This document shows positions 17,699 through 25,565 of a stretch of 35,536 nt of DNA, piece after piece. A model generated the notes under the pieces. The model worked only from the letters and a program-made list of their open reading frames with translations. It was not told the DNA's origin and ran no database searches. The DNA is from an uncultured Acidobacteriota bacterium (lineage in GTDB: Bacteria; Acidobacteriota; Terriglobia; Bryobacterales; Bryobacteraceae), in the NCBI GenBank assembly GCA_902825945.1, contig CADECY010000098.1:1-35536 (forward strand). Reading direction: 5' to 3'. Position 1 is the first letter of the stretch; each line of letters begins with the position of its first letter. The translations under genes and the position numbers were made by a program.

Positions 17699-18430
17699 AT
17701 GGTCCCCCGCCGCCTTTCAACGTCTTCTCGACAGAATCGCGCAAGAGCTCGAAGTGCCGGTCCAACTCCGGCTCTGCGAGTCTGTGTTTCCTGCCTCGCA
17801 CCCTGCCCGAGCAGCTTGACCCAGCGGGCTGCGATTTGATCGCGCAGCTCTCGTGACACCGAGCTATCGCGCCGCACGGGAACGTTTGCTGCCGCTCGCC
17901 TGCCCGCCGGCCTGACCACCCATTCTGCGCGGACATGCCGCAGCGGCATACGCACGAAGTGTATCGGCGAAGTCCAGAAACGAGGGGCGGCGGATCAATC
18001 GCACCTGCGATCGCTGACAGATCTCGCGCCGCGCTCCAAGGACGGAGTTCGACTTTCGCGACAGCATCGGCGCCGAATGGGCGGGGCATCTGAACTACTA
18101 TGTGCGCGTCAGCAGGTTCTCGCTTCTGTTCCTCGAGCACCCTGGCCCCAGGACCCCGGGAACTGGGTGCTGAAGCCGTTCTATTCTTTCGCCGGCTTGG
18201 GCGTCGTGGTTGGACCTTCAGCGGATGAAATGAGCGCGCTGACGCACCGCGAGAACTACGTCCTGCGGAAGGGGATCAGTTTTACGCCTTGATCGACACA
18301 TCCCACTGCGCCAACGAGCTGGAACTGCGCCTCAGGCATCTCTGGCGACGCGGCGGGCAACCGGCGCTCACCTGCACGATTGCCCCGTGGGCCGCGGCAG
18401 GATGATGGGTGTGGATCATAATGGAATGGG
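17699..18430 (+). pseudogene. Decayed gene of an uncharacterised ATP-grasp-like family
   Basis: No intact reading frame exists here, but pieces in three frames line up in order as one protein. They are: 'LLDRIAQELEVPVQLRLCES' (about 17721-17780); 'LPEQLDPAGCDLIAQLS' in the next frame (to 17853); 'TPSYRAARERLLPL'; 'EFDFRDSIGAEWAGHLNYY' (from 18045); 'NWVLKPFYSFAGLGVVVGP' (18150-18210); 'NELELRLRHLW'; and 'GRGRMMGVDHNG' just before the sialidase. From memory, this order ('FDFRD', 'VLKP.FSFAG.GV', 'GRG.MMGVDHN') is that of a conserved family resembling circularly permuted ATP-grasp enzymes. I am sure of the decay and less sure of the family name. At least five frameshifts rule out a single sequencing error. 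The stretch 17915-18044 could not be placed. Confidence 0.6.
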
Positions 18431-18452
18431 TAGGAGCTTCGGCCGCAACGTA

Positions 18453-19535
18453 ATGAAGCGTAGAACTTTTCTCGGATCCCTCGGCTCGGCCGCGCTCGCG
18501 GCATCGCGAGGGCTCGAACAGATCGAAGTGTGGAACGCCGGAACGGATGGCTATCACAGCTACCGGATCCCCGCGCTCCTGGTCACGCGCAAGGGCGCGA
18601 TTCTCGCCTTCTGCGAGGGACGCCGCAATTCCCGATCCGACGCGGGCGACATCGACATGCTGGTGAAGCGGAGCACCGACGGCGGCAAGACGTGGTCCGC
18701 TCAACAGGTGGTCTCCGACATGGGTCCGGACACGATCGGCAATCCGTGTCCGGTGGAGGATCGTAGGACCGGGCGCATCTGGCTGCCGATGACCAGGAAT
18801 CCGGGCAATCTCACCGAGCGCGAGATCGAAAGGGACTCCTCGCGCGGAACCCGCACGGTCTGGATCACCTCCTCCGCCGACGGCGGAATGACCTGGGATC
18901 CGCCGCGCGAGATCACGTCGACGACAAAGGACTCGGGCTGGGGCTGGTACGCCACTGGACCCGGCAATTCGATTCAACTGCGGTCAGGCCGTCTCGTGGT
19001 TCCGTGCGATCATCGGCGGTTCGCAGGACAGGCACGCCATTCGCACATCATCTACAGCGACGATCACGGAAAGAGCTGGAAACTCGGCGGCAGCGCGCAG
19101 GCGGATACGAACGAATGCGCGGTGGTGGAGCTCAACGACGGATCGCTGCTGCTCAACATGCGCAGCTACGCCAAGAAGAATCGGCGCGCGGTCGCCCGTT
19201 CGACCGATGGCGGGCTGACGTGGGGCGAATTCCGGCACGACGAAACGTTGATCGAGCCCGTCTGCCAGGCAAGCTTCATCCGGTACGATCGGCGGCATCT
19301 GTTGTTCTCCAATCCAGCGAGCACCAGGCGCGAACGAATGACCGTGCGCGTGAGCAAGGACGAGGCCCGGACCTGGACGGCGTCGCGAGTGCTCCACGAG
19401 GGTCCGGCAGCGTACTCGGCGCTGGCGGTGTTGAAGGGCGCCCGGATCGGGTGCCTGTACGAGCGCGGGGAGAAGTCGAGTTACGACCGGATCACGTTCG
19501 CCCACTTTCCGCTCCGCTGGCTTTTGGAGGGTTGA
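18453..19535 (+). CDS. Exported sialidase (GH33-type exo-alpha-sialidase)
   Basis: The six-bladed-propeller sialidase removes terminal sialic acid or related sugars. From the ATG at 18453 the 360-residue product starts with a Tat-like leader ('MKRRTFLGSLGSAALAAS'). Earlier in-frame starts (18387, 18426) read through remnants of the pseudogene and are rejected. Visible family features are 'YRIPALL' at 37-43 (first Arg of the triad), catalytic Asp63 in 'RSDAGDIDM', and Asp boxes at 74-81, 141-148, 202-209 and 250-257 with a degenerate one at 301-308. Glu226 and Arg237 lie in 'VVELNDGSLLLNMR', with Arg294 before 'MTVRVS', Tyr321 as the probable nucleophile ('AAYSAL') and Glu337. All key residues appear present, so it should be active. 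It precedes secG by 32 nt but is functionally unrelated to it. Confidence 0.9.
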   Translation: MKRRTFLGSLGSAALAASRGLEQIEVWNAGTDGYHSYRIPALLVTRKGAILAFCEGRRNSRSDAGDIDMLVKRSTDGGKTWSAQQVVSDMGPDTIGNPCPVEDRRTGRIWLPMTRNPGNLTEREIERDSSRGTRTVWITSSADGGMTWDPPREITSTTKDSGWGWYATGPGNSIQLRSGRLVVPCDHRRFAGQARHSHIIYSDDHGKSWKLGGSAQADTNECAVVELNDGSLLLNMRSYAKKNRRAVARSTDGGLTWGEFRHDETLIEPVCQASFIRYDRRHLLFSNPASTRRERMTVRVSKDEARTWTASRVLHEGPAAYSALAVLKGARIGCLYERGEKSSYDRITFAHFPLRWLLEG

Positions 19536-19567
19536 AGAGGCTGTGTTATGCTGGTGACTGGCTCCAC

Positions 19568-20023
19568 ATGGGGCCGTTTTTTGCCATGCTGTTGCTGTTA
19601 ACCCTCATCCACGTCATCGTTTGCCTCTTCCTGATCATCGTCGTGCTGCTGCAAAGCGGCAAGGCCGCCGATCTGGCGGGTGCGTTCGGCGGCATGGGCT
19701 CACAGACCGCTTTCGGCGCGCGCGGCGCGGCGACGGTTTTGACGAAGGCGACGACGGTTGCGGCGGTGGTCTTCATGGTGACTTCGCTCTCGCTCTCGAT
19801 CGTGGCAACGCGGTCGGGCGCCGGGTCGGCTTCCACGGTTCTCCAGAACGTATCCAAGCCGAAGGCCGATCCGAAGAAGGGCGCGCCGGGCGAGACTAAG
19901 TCCGCGCCGGGCACCGGTCCTTCGGTGACAGTGACTCCGGAAGGCGCTGATCCGTCCCAGTCGGTGACGATCCCGCTACCGACACCGGAATCGCTCAAGA
20001 AGGAACAGGAGCAGAAGAAGTAG
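19568..20023 (+). CDS. secG: Preprotein translocase subunit SecG
   Basis: SecG is the small auxiliary subunit of the SecYEG inner-membrane channel. The 151-residue product has two transmembrane helices (about 7-27 and 56-77) flanking the typical loop 'VLLQSGKAADLAGAFGGMGSQTAFGARGAATVLTK', of which 'LLQSGK' and 'GSQTAFG' are the family signatures. The C-terminal 70 residues are a hydrophilic Pro/Lys/Thr-rich tail ending 'ESLKKEQEQKK'; such a tail is variable in the family. The ATG at 19568 is preferred; an in-frame ATG at 19586 would shorten the first helix. The gene is followed 20 nt later by tRNA-Leu, a common arrangement in bacteria. Confidence 0.93.
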   Translation: MGPFFAMLLLLTLIHVIVCLFLIIVVLLQSGKAADLAGAFGGMGSQTAFGARGAATVLTKATTVAAVVFMVTSLSLSIVATRSGAGSASTVLQNVSKPKADPKKGAPGETKSAPGTGPSVTVTPEGADPSQSVTIPLPTPESLKKEQEQKK

Positions 20024-20043
20024 TAATAGTTTTTTCGGTCGAT

Positions 20044-20128
20044 GCGGAGATGGCGGAATTGGCAGACGCACTAGCTTGAGGTGCTAGCGGGTAACACCGT
20101 GGGGGTTCAAGTCCCCCTCTCCGCACCA
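20044..20128 (+). tRNA. tRNA-Leu (anticodon GAG)
   Basis: The acceptor stem GCGGAGA (20044-20050) pairs with TCTCCGC (20118-20124), followed by the discriminator A and an encoded CCA (20126-20128). The anticodon stem CTAGC/GCTAG (20071-20075 and 20083-20087, then C) encloses the loop TTGAGGT, giving anticodon GAG at 20078-20080, which reads CUC and CUU. A long variable arm and the T arm with GTTCAAG (GGGGGTTCAAGTCCCCC) mark it as a class II leucine tRNA. It lies 20 nt after secG, on the same strand. No duplicated 3' end was noticed nearby, so there is no sign of integration here. Confidence 0.97.
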
Positions 20129-20174
20129 AGAAAACTGCAAGGGAAGGCACGGCCGGCACCGCGGCTGGTCACGG

Positions 20175-20924
20175 TCAGGCGGCATTCGATTTTGAAAACA
20201 CCAGGTGAACCCAGTTCCCGTGTGGACTCGTGAATAACGCATGGACACGATTCATCCGCGCCGCAACCGCTGAGCTCAACTTCTGCCACAACGCCCGTTC
20301 CTTGGGAGGGCTCAGAACGGCTCCGCAATGGATGCAGGGCTCCTCCTGGTCGTAGGTCCCCCAGGGGTTCCCACCGAGATCCATCAGGAAGGTCGATACC
20401 GGATCCGCCACTTCGTTGCTGCTGCCAACGAATGACCTGGAAACCACCCGCACGCCGGAGAAGAGCGTCAAGAGGCGTTGTTCCGTGAAAGAGTTGACGT
20501 GCCCCCACGGAGGATTCGGCTTTCCGCAGCGGCCGCAGGTGGTGCGTCCCTTGCGGGTATCCTGTTCGAACGGAACGCCAATGACGATTTCGTGTTTGGC
20601 CACTCTGATGAGCTCACCGCAGGCTGCCTGCACGTCCGGAATGTGCTCCAGGACCTCCGCGCAGAATACGCAATCAAAAGAGTTGTCCGCGAACTGGAGT
20701 TTTGTTGCGTCTCCAGCGACGGTCACCACGCCTGGAATCTCAAATGCCGGCTTGCTCAGATCCAGAGCGGTGACTTCGGGGAAGTGCTCGGTCAGCAACC
20801 GCGAAAAATGCCCGTCACGGGCACCGACGTCGAGGACAGAACGCCTGCCTTTGGGCAAGAGGCGAACCAGATCGCTCGTGCGTTCCTGCTCCCGAGTGCT
20901 TGCCCTATATTCCTCGATGCCCAT
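20175..20924 (-). CDS. Class I SAM-dependent methyltransferase with two Cys knuckles
   Basis: This 249-residue protein starts at the ATG at 20924, which follows a strong purine tract (GGGGGGCGGAA on the minus strand). Motif I is 'LDVGARDGHF' at 31-40, the acidic strand 'VTALDLS' at 51-57, then 'DNSFDCVFCAEVLEHI' at 80-95, all typical of a Rossmann methyltransferase of the Methyltransf_11/25 kind. After 'IVIGVPFEQD' comes an insertion with 'CGRC' at 130-133, and a second pair, 'CIHC', at 197-200. Together they could bind one zinc ion. The target is unknown. Its neighbours are unrelated, and it is divergent from the second Oar-like receptor. Confidence 0.82.
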   Translation of the reverse strand: MGIEEYRASTREQERTSDLVRLLPKGRRSVLDVGARDGHFSRLLTEHFPEVTALDLSKPAFEIPGVVTVAGDATKLQFADNSFDCVFCAEVLEHIPDVQAACGELIRVAKHEIVIGVPFEQDTRKGRTTCGRCGKPNPPWGHVNSFTEQRLLTLFSGVRVVSRSFVGSSNEVADPVSTFLMDLGGNPWGTYDQEEPCIHCGAVLSPPKERALWQKLSSAVAARMNRVHALFTSPHGNWVHLVFSKSNAA

Positions 20925-21294
20925 TGATTCCGCCCCCCGCCGCACGTCTTCCCGGCCACCCTGCGCACAACAGTTTACTTCACTGTCCGGGTGTGAGGTC
21001 GATGCAGCCTGAAGGACGCCGCCAGCCCCCAAGTACTTATCGTGGCGGGGTTTTTGCGCATTCGCTTCTCCCCGTGAAACCCATGATATCCATGGGCCGA
21101 CACCCCGGTCAAGCCGGGCTTACGCCGTGCTTTGGCAGGCAAAGGGCCCGATTCTCCTGGTCCGCGCACACCGGCGATTTTCATACCTCCATACGACTTC
21201 GACGCCTGCTCCACACCCATTACGAGCGGCGGGCCGGTCCCGGACCAAAGGGGCTGCCTTGCGCCCGGGCGAAATTCCTAATAGAGTCGGACAC
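20925..21294. other. Divergent gene-free region with tandem hairpins
   Basis: These 370 nt separate the methyltransferase start from the second receptor start and hold no convincing gene. On the plus strand CCGCCA (21019-21024) and TGGCGG (21043-21048) form an inverted repeat followed by GG and five T, like a weak intrinsic terminator, though no plus-strand gene lies just upstream. Two compact hairpins follow: CCCATG-atatc-CATGGG (21080-21096) and CCCGG-tcaag-CCGGG (21104-21118). They could be a structured leader of the receptor transcript. No known riboswitch class was recognised. Confidence 0.3.
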
Positions 21295-24200
21295 ATGCCC
21301 AAGGTTTTTTTCGCCCTCCTGGCCCCTGCCGGTCTCGCAATGGCGCAGGCGACCGCCACCATTCACGGCACCGTCACCGACGCCAGCGGCGCATCCATTC
21401 CTGCTGCTACCGTCACCGCGACCAACCTCGGTAGCAATCAATCGCGCGCCGCCACCACCGATCCGGCTGGCCGATACGTGATTCCGCTGTTGCCGATCGG
21501 CGGCTACAACGTCCGCGTCGAAAAGACCGGCTTCCAACCCTTCCTGCAACAGAGTGTCCTGCTGCAGGTGAACACCGATGTCGAGGTGGACGCGCGCCTG
21601 GAGGTGGGAGGCACCACCGAGCGCATCAACGTCAGTTCACAGGCGAGTCTCGTGCAGACCAACTCATCGGCACTGGTGCAAGTGGTCGATGAGAAGCGCG
21701 TCGCGGATCTTCCGCTGAACGGCCGCAACGTGCTGCAGTTGCTGACGCTCAACGCGGGCGTTTCCGATCGAAACGTCCCGGCCACGGTGCAGGGCTCGAA
21801 CCTCGGATTCGGAACCTATCAGGTCCGCGTCGCGATCAATGGCGCACGAGGCATCAACGGCAACTTCCTGCTCGACAACGCCGATCACAACGAAGCCCAA
21901 ACGAACCTGCCGCGGCCGTTTCCGAATATCGACGCGGTGCAGGAGTTCAGCGTCCAGACGTCGAGCTTCGACGCGCAGTACGGTCGTGGAGTGGGTGGCG
22001 TCGTGAATGTGGTGACCAAGAGCGGCACCAACGAGTTTCACGGCACGCTGTTCGAGTTCTTCCGCAACTACAAACTCAACGCGGCGAACTTTTTCTCGGG
22101 CCGCGACGCGCTGAAGCGAAACCAGTTCGGCGGAGCGTTCGGCGGTCCGGTGGCGAAGGATCGCACCTTCTTCTTCGTTTCCTACCAAGGCACCAGGATC
22201 CGCAGCGCGACGCCCGGAGTCCTGCGAACAGCACCGAGCGAGGCGATGAAGAACGGCGATTTTTCCGAATGGCTGCGCCCTGATGGTACCGGCGCGATTC
22301 GCGATCCGGCGGCTCCCACGCAATACTTCCCTGGCAACATCATCCCGCGCTCGCGATTCGATCCCGTATCCGCGAAGCTGCTCGCGCTGACTCCCTCCAC
22401 TCCAGATCCCCGGTATCAAATCCGGTTCGGGACACCAGTATCGATCACGGACGACAACCAAGTCATCGCCCGTGGCGATCACATGTTGACGCCTCGACAC
22501 CGCATCTCGGGCCGGTATTTCTTCCTGCGCTTCGTGAATCCGCCCGTGATTCTGCCCACGAATCTGCTCTACGCCGTGGATGGCACGCAAGGCAACGAAC
22601 ACGCGATCTCCTTCAATCACACGTTCACCGTGTCGTCGAGTTGGCTGAACAACTTCAACTTCTCCTACAACACGTCGGAACCCGCGCGGCTCACCGCCAC
22701 CGAGCCCGCGCTCACGCTCGAGTCGCTCGGCGCGCGGGTGAAGAATTCGCCTCGTGCCAATCTGTTGAATACGGCGCCGGCAGGCTGGTCCGCGATCGCG
22801 CTCGGCAATGTCGGATACTCGGTGACTCGATCGCTCCATATATCGAATACCGTCAGTTATGCGACGGGCCGCCACAACATGCGCTTCGGTGGCGACTTCC
22901 GCCGTTATCGCACGGGCTTCGAATCGTACTTCCTGACTGGCGGGCAAGCGAACTTCAGCGGTCAGTTGTTCAGCGATCGCGGCCGCCAGAACGCGGGCAA
23001 CGCCTATGCGGAGTTCATTCTTGGGCAGATGTCGAACTGGCGGCAGTTGTCGACTTCGCGCCTGGCCGCGATCAATCCGATTTACGCCGCGTTCATCCAG
23101 GACGATCTTCGCATCACGCCGAAACTCACGGTGAACCTCGGGCTTCGCTATGACCCGAAGCTCGGATTGATCGAAGGCGGCAATCAACACACCACGTTCA
23201 TCGCGGGCCGGCAGTCCACGATCTTTCCGCGCGCGCCGCGTGGCCTGTTGTTCACGGGCGACGAGGGCGTGGGCGGCAAGGCGATTCCGAACGATTGGAA
23301 CAACCTCGCGCCGCGCGTGGGCTTGGCCTGGAATTTCCTACCGAAGACAGTTCTGCGGGCCGCCTATGGACTTTTCTACGACGAGTACATGGGCTTGTTC
23401 TACAACCGCACGATTCAGGGCCAGCCATGGGTGGCTGACGCGACACTGGTGGGCCCGCTCCGGCTGTCCGATCCGTACGCGGGCGGCGCGATCGTCGAGC
23501 CCGACACGTACAAGCCGGATCGCAACGGCGGCTTCCTCGACTTCTCGACCTACGCCGTTCCCACGCGCAACATGACCGCCGGCTACATGCAGAACTGGAA
23601 CCTCGTGCTGGAGCGCGAACTGCCGGGCGCAGTGCTGTTCCGAGTGGCGTATGTCGGGTCGAAGGGTACCCATCTGTTAATGACCGCGGAGTCGAATGCC
23701 GGGGTCTATGGTCCAGGCGCGACTGCCGCGAATCTGAATCAGAGGCGGCCTTACGCGCGGATCGGTCCGCTGCAGTTGGGCACCTCGAGCGGCAACTCGA
23801 TCTACAACTCGATGCAGACCACCGTGCAGCGCCGGTTGGCGAACGGCGTGAGCATCCTCGCGAACTATACTTGGAGCCGAGCGATCGATTACGCCTCGTT
23901 CGGGTCGATCGAAGGCAATCAGACCGGACCCGATCCGTTGAACATCCGCAACAATCGAGGGCCGGCGGATTTCGACCTGACGCATCGCCTCGTCGTCTCG
24001 GGAATCTGGGAACTGCCGAAGCTCGCCAAGGCGAGCGCGCCGGTTCGCATGGTGCTCGGAGGCTGGCAGCAGAACGCGATCTTCAGCGCGCAGACCGGGA
24101 CTCCGATCACGATCCGCAGTGGCGTGGACAACGACTTCAACGGCGTGGGCGGCGACTTCGGCGACTATCGCGGCGGCGACTGGAAGCTCGGCAACCGCAC

Positions 24201-24507
24201 CAAGGAACAGCAGATCCTGCAGTGGTTCAACCGCTCGGCTTTCGGCACCAGCACGGTGGGCACGATCGGCTCGGCGCGGCGCGGGCAGTTGCGGTCGCCC
24301 GGCGATTGGAACGTCGACTATTCGGTCTTCAAGAACTTCCGCGTGGCCGAAGGGAAGCAGCTACAATTTCGCGCGGAATTGTTCAATGCGTTCAACCACG
24401 CGAATTTGGGCTCGCCGAACGAGACGGTGAACAGTCCGAACTTCGGGGTGATCACGGGTGCCTCGGCGCCGAGGATCGTGCAGTTGGCCATCAAGATGAT
24501 TTTTTGA
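21295..24507 (+). CDS. Oar-like TonB-dependent outer-membrane receptor (second of three)
   Basis: The ATG at 21295 is chosen because it begins a clean signal peptide ('MPKVFFALLAPAGLAMAQ'); the frame is open 168 nt further upstream without a sensible leader. The 1,070-residue product has the carboxypeptidase-regulatory domain at about 20-105 ('TIHGTVTDASGASIPAATV', 'GRYVIPLLPIGGYNVRVEK'). A plug follows with 'LPLNGRNVLQLLTL', 'INGNFLLDNADHNEAQTNL' and 'FDAQYGRGVGGVVNVVTKSG'. The rest is a TonB-type barrel ending '-AIKMIF'. 'LNGRN' and 'GG.VN..TKSGTN' are hallmarks of this acidobacterial type. The substrate is unknown. It is preceded by a 370-nt region with hairpins and followed 85 nt later by a toxin-antitoxin pair, so no hydrolase partner is directly attached. 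Confidence 0.9.
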   Translation: MPKVFFALLAPAGLAMAQATATIHGTVTDASGASIPAATVTATNLGSNQSRAATTDPAGRYVIPLLPIGGYNVRVEKTGFQPFLQQSVLLQVNTDVEVDARLEVGGTTERINVSSQASLVQTNSSALVQVVDEKRVADLPLNGRNVLQLLTLNAGVSDRNVPATVQGSNLGFGTYQVRVAINGARGINGNFLLDNADHNEAQTNLPRPFPNIDAVQEFSVQTSSFDAQYGRGVGGVVNVVTKSGTNEFHGTLFEFFRNYKLNAANFFSGRDALKRNQFGGAFGGPVAKDRTFFFVSYQGTRIRSATPGVLRTAPSEAMKNGDFSEWLRPDGTGAIRDPAAPTQYFPGNIIPRSRFDPVSAKLLALTPSTPDPRYQIRFGTPVSITDDNQVIARGDHMLTPRHRISGRYFFLRFVNPPVILPTNLLYAVDGTQGNEHAISFNHTFTVSSSWLNNFNFSYNTSEPARLTATEPALTLESLGARVKNSPRANLLNTAPAGWSAIALGNVGYSVTRSLHISNTVSYATGRHNMRFGGDFRRYRTGFESYFLTGGQANFSGQLFSDRGRQNAGNAYAEFILGQMSNWRQLSTSRLAAINPIYAAFIQDDLRITPKLTVNLGLRYDPKLGLIEGGNQHTTFIAGRQSTIFPRAPRGLLFTGDEGVGGKAIPNDWNNLAPRVGLAWNFLPKTVLRAAYGLFYDEYMGLFYNRTIQGQPWVADATLVGPLRLSDPYAGGAIVEPDTYKPDRNGGFLDFSTYAVPTRNMTAGYMQNWNLVLERELPGAVLFRVAYVGSKGTHLLMTAESNAGVYGPGATAANLNQRRPYARIGPLQLGTSSGNSIYNSMQTTVQRRLANGVSILANYTWSRAIDYASFGSIEGNQTGPDPLNIRNNRGPADFDLTHRLVVSGIWELPKLAKASAPVRMVLGGWQQNAIFSAQTGTPITIRSGVDNDFNGVGGDFGDYRGGDWKLGNRTKEQQILQWFNRSAFGTSTVGTIGSARRGQLRSPGDWNVDYSVFKNFRVAEGKQLQFRAELFNAFNHANLGSPNETVNSPNFGVITGASAPRIVQLAIKMIF

Positions 24508-24592
24508 CGCGTGCGATACTGAGTCCGAGGAGCGATGAGCCAAAGCTGACACGTCTTTTCCTGATCCGCAACAGATTTCCGCGCTCGCCCGG

Positions 24593-24985
24593 ATGGCTCG
24601 GGGAGGCCGCGTCAGCCTGATGGACCGCGAAGGGCACGGAATCCCATTGCCGGAAGAAGCGGCGGGATTGCTCGGCGAAATCCTCGAGAACATGGCCACC
24701 GGGAAGTCCGTGGCTGTTGTCGGTCAAGACCGCGAGGTGACCGCCGATGAAGCCGCTCGTCTGCTAGATGTGCCGCTGCCCTTCCTGTCCGGCCTCGTGA
24801 AGGATCGCGAACTGCGATACCACCTATCCGGCAACGAGCGCCTGTTTTGGTTCGGGGATGTCCTCGCGCTGAAAGGGAAGCGCGATATCGAACGGCACGA
24901 GGCGATCGGGCGGATGGCGCTCATGGAGCTGGAAGCTGGGACTTATGACCGCGTCCTGCTCCCAGAGGGAGAAGACGAACGGTAA
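24593..24985 (+). CDS. VapB-like antitoxin with excisionase-type HTH
   Basis: This 130-residue DNA-binding protein lies just upstream of a PIN toxin. The N-terminal part ('VSLMDREGHGIPLPEEAAGLLGEIL') is the small domain usual in this antitoxin type. It is followed by an excisionase/MerR-like helix-turn-helix at about 49-95 ('VTADEAARLLDVPLPFLSGLVKDREL...LFWFGDVLALK'). Such antitoxins bind their own promoter and neutralise the PIN ribonuclease. The ATG at 24593 is kept because homologous sequence begins before the second ATG at 24620, although the latter has a GGGAGG upstream. The C-terminus is acidic ('LLPEGEDER'), as expected for the toxin-binding tail. The toxin start is 26 nt downstream. 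Confidence 0.8.
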   Translation: MARGGRVSLMDREGHGIPLPEEAAGLLGEILENMATGKSVAVVGQDREVTADEAARLLDVPLPFLSGLVKDRELRYHLSGNERLFWFGDVLALKGKRDIERHEAIGRMALMELEAGTYDRVLLPEGEDER

Positions 24986-25011
24986 GCGGCTCAACGCAAG
25001 AAAGGGCCGCC

Positions 25012-25565
25012 GTGCTCGACGCTTGCGTACTGGTTCAAGCCCCGGTCAGGGACACGCTCCTCAGAATGGCGGAGGCGCCGCGTCTGTTTCGCCCGGTTTG
25101 GAGCAGTGAAATTCTCGAAGAGATGCGGCGCACTCTGGTACGGCGTTTCGGTCTGGCACCTGCGAAAGTGGACTATTTGGAGGCGGCGATGGCGAGGTAC
25201 TTCCCGGCGCACACGTTTCGGGCTTCGAGTCCGTGATGCCCCTCATGACAAACCATCCTGGCGACCGGCATGTCCTCGCGGCCGCGGTTCAGGCGCAAGC
25301 CCCGCTCATCGTTACGTACAACCTGCGTCACTTTCCCAGTGAATCCGTGGATCCGTGGAACATCGAAGTGCTGCACCCGGGAGAATTTCTGGAGCGCGCG
25401 TATCGATCGGCTCCTTGGGTTGTGCGAGACCGCTTGCGGCAACAGTCGGCGACACTGCGGCGCTCATTCGATGAGCAGCTCGACGTTCTCGCCCAAGCGG
25501 TTCCCTCCTTCGTACGGCTGGTCCGCAGCCGCGAGGCAATGACAGGACCCCTACGCGAACCGTAG
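25012..25565 (+). pseudogene. PIN-domain toxin (VapC-like), frameshifted
   Basis: Two overlapping frames together encode one PIN-domain ribonuclease. The first (GTG at 25012, preceded by AGAAAGGG) reads 'MLDACVLVQAPVRDTLL', with the first acidic residue Asp3 and 'EILEEM', and stops at 25236. The second frame continues the fold: 'FESVMPLMTNHPGDRHVLAAAV', with the third acidic residue in 'GDRHV', then 'LIVTYNLRHFP' and a C-terminal 'HPGEFL' region. The switch falls at the run CGGGC (25219-25223): one extra G would restore a single frame reading '...HTFRGFESVMP'. This is either true inactivation, a sequencing or assembly error in a homopolymer, or, less likely, programmed slippage. Its 3' end overlaps the convergent hydrolase by 15 nt. 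Confidence 0.8.

Noticed and set aside
14581..17955. A 1,124-codon open frame on the minus strand opposite the first Oar-like receptor
   Set aside because: It is antisense to a clear receptor gene, its product is Arg/Gly/Val-rich with no recognisable fold, and such frames are expected when third codon positions are GC-rich.
17864..18067. Minus-strand 67-codon frame inside the decayed region
   Set aside because: It is short and Arg-rich and opposes plus-strand segments that form a consistent ordered protein relic.
18387..18452. Upstream extension of the sialidase to the GTG at 18387
   Set aside because: The extension 'GRGRMMGVDHNG' belongs to the decayed upstream gene, and the Tat leader begins at 18453.
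20044..20128. tRNA-Leu as an integration site for a genomic island
   Set aside because: No integrase gene and no second copy of the tRNA 3' end were noticed in the window.
21664..23190. A 508-codon minus-strand frame opposite the second Oar-like receptor
   Set aside because: Its composition is the complement of barrel codons and no family is recognised.
25233..25565. The second half of the PIN toxin as an independent small gene starting at GTG 25233
   Set aside because: It lacks the first half of the fold and the join at the G run reconstructs a normal PIN domain, so it is one broken gene.
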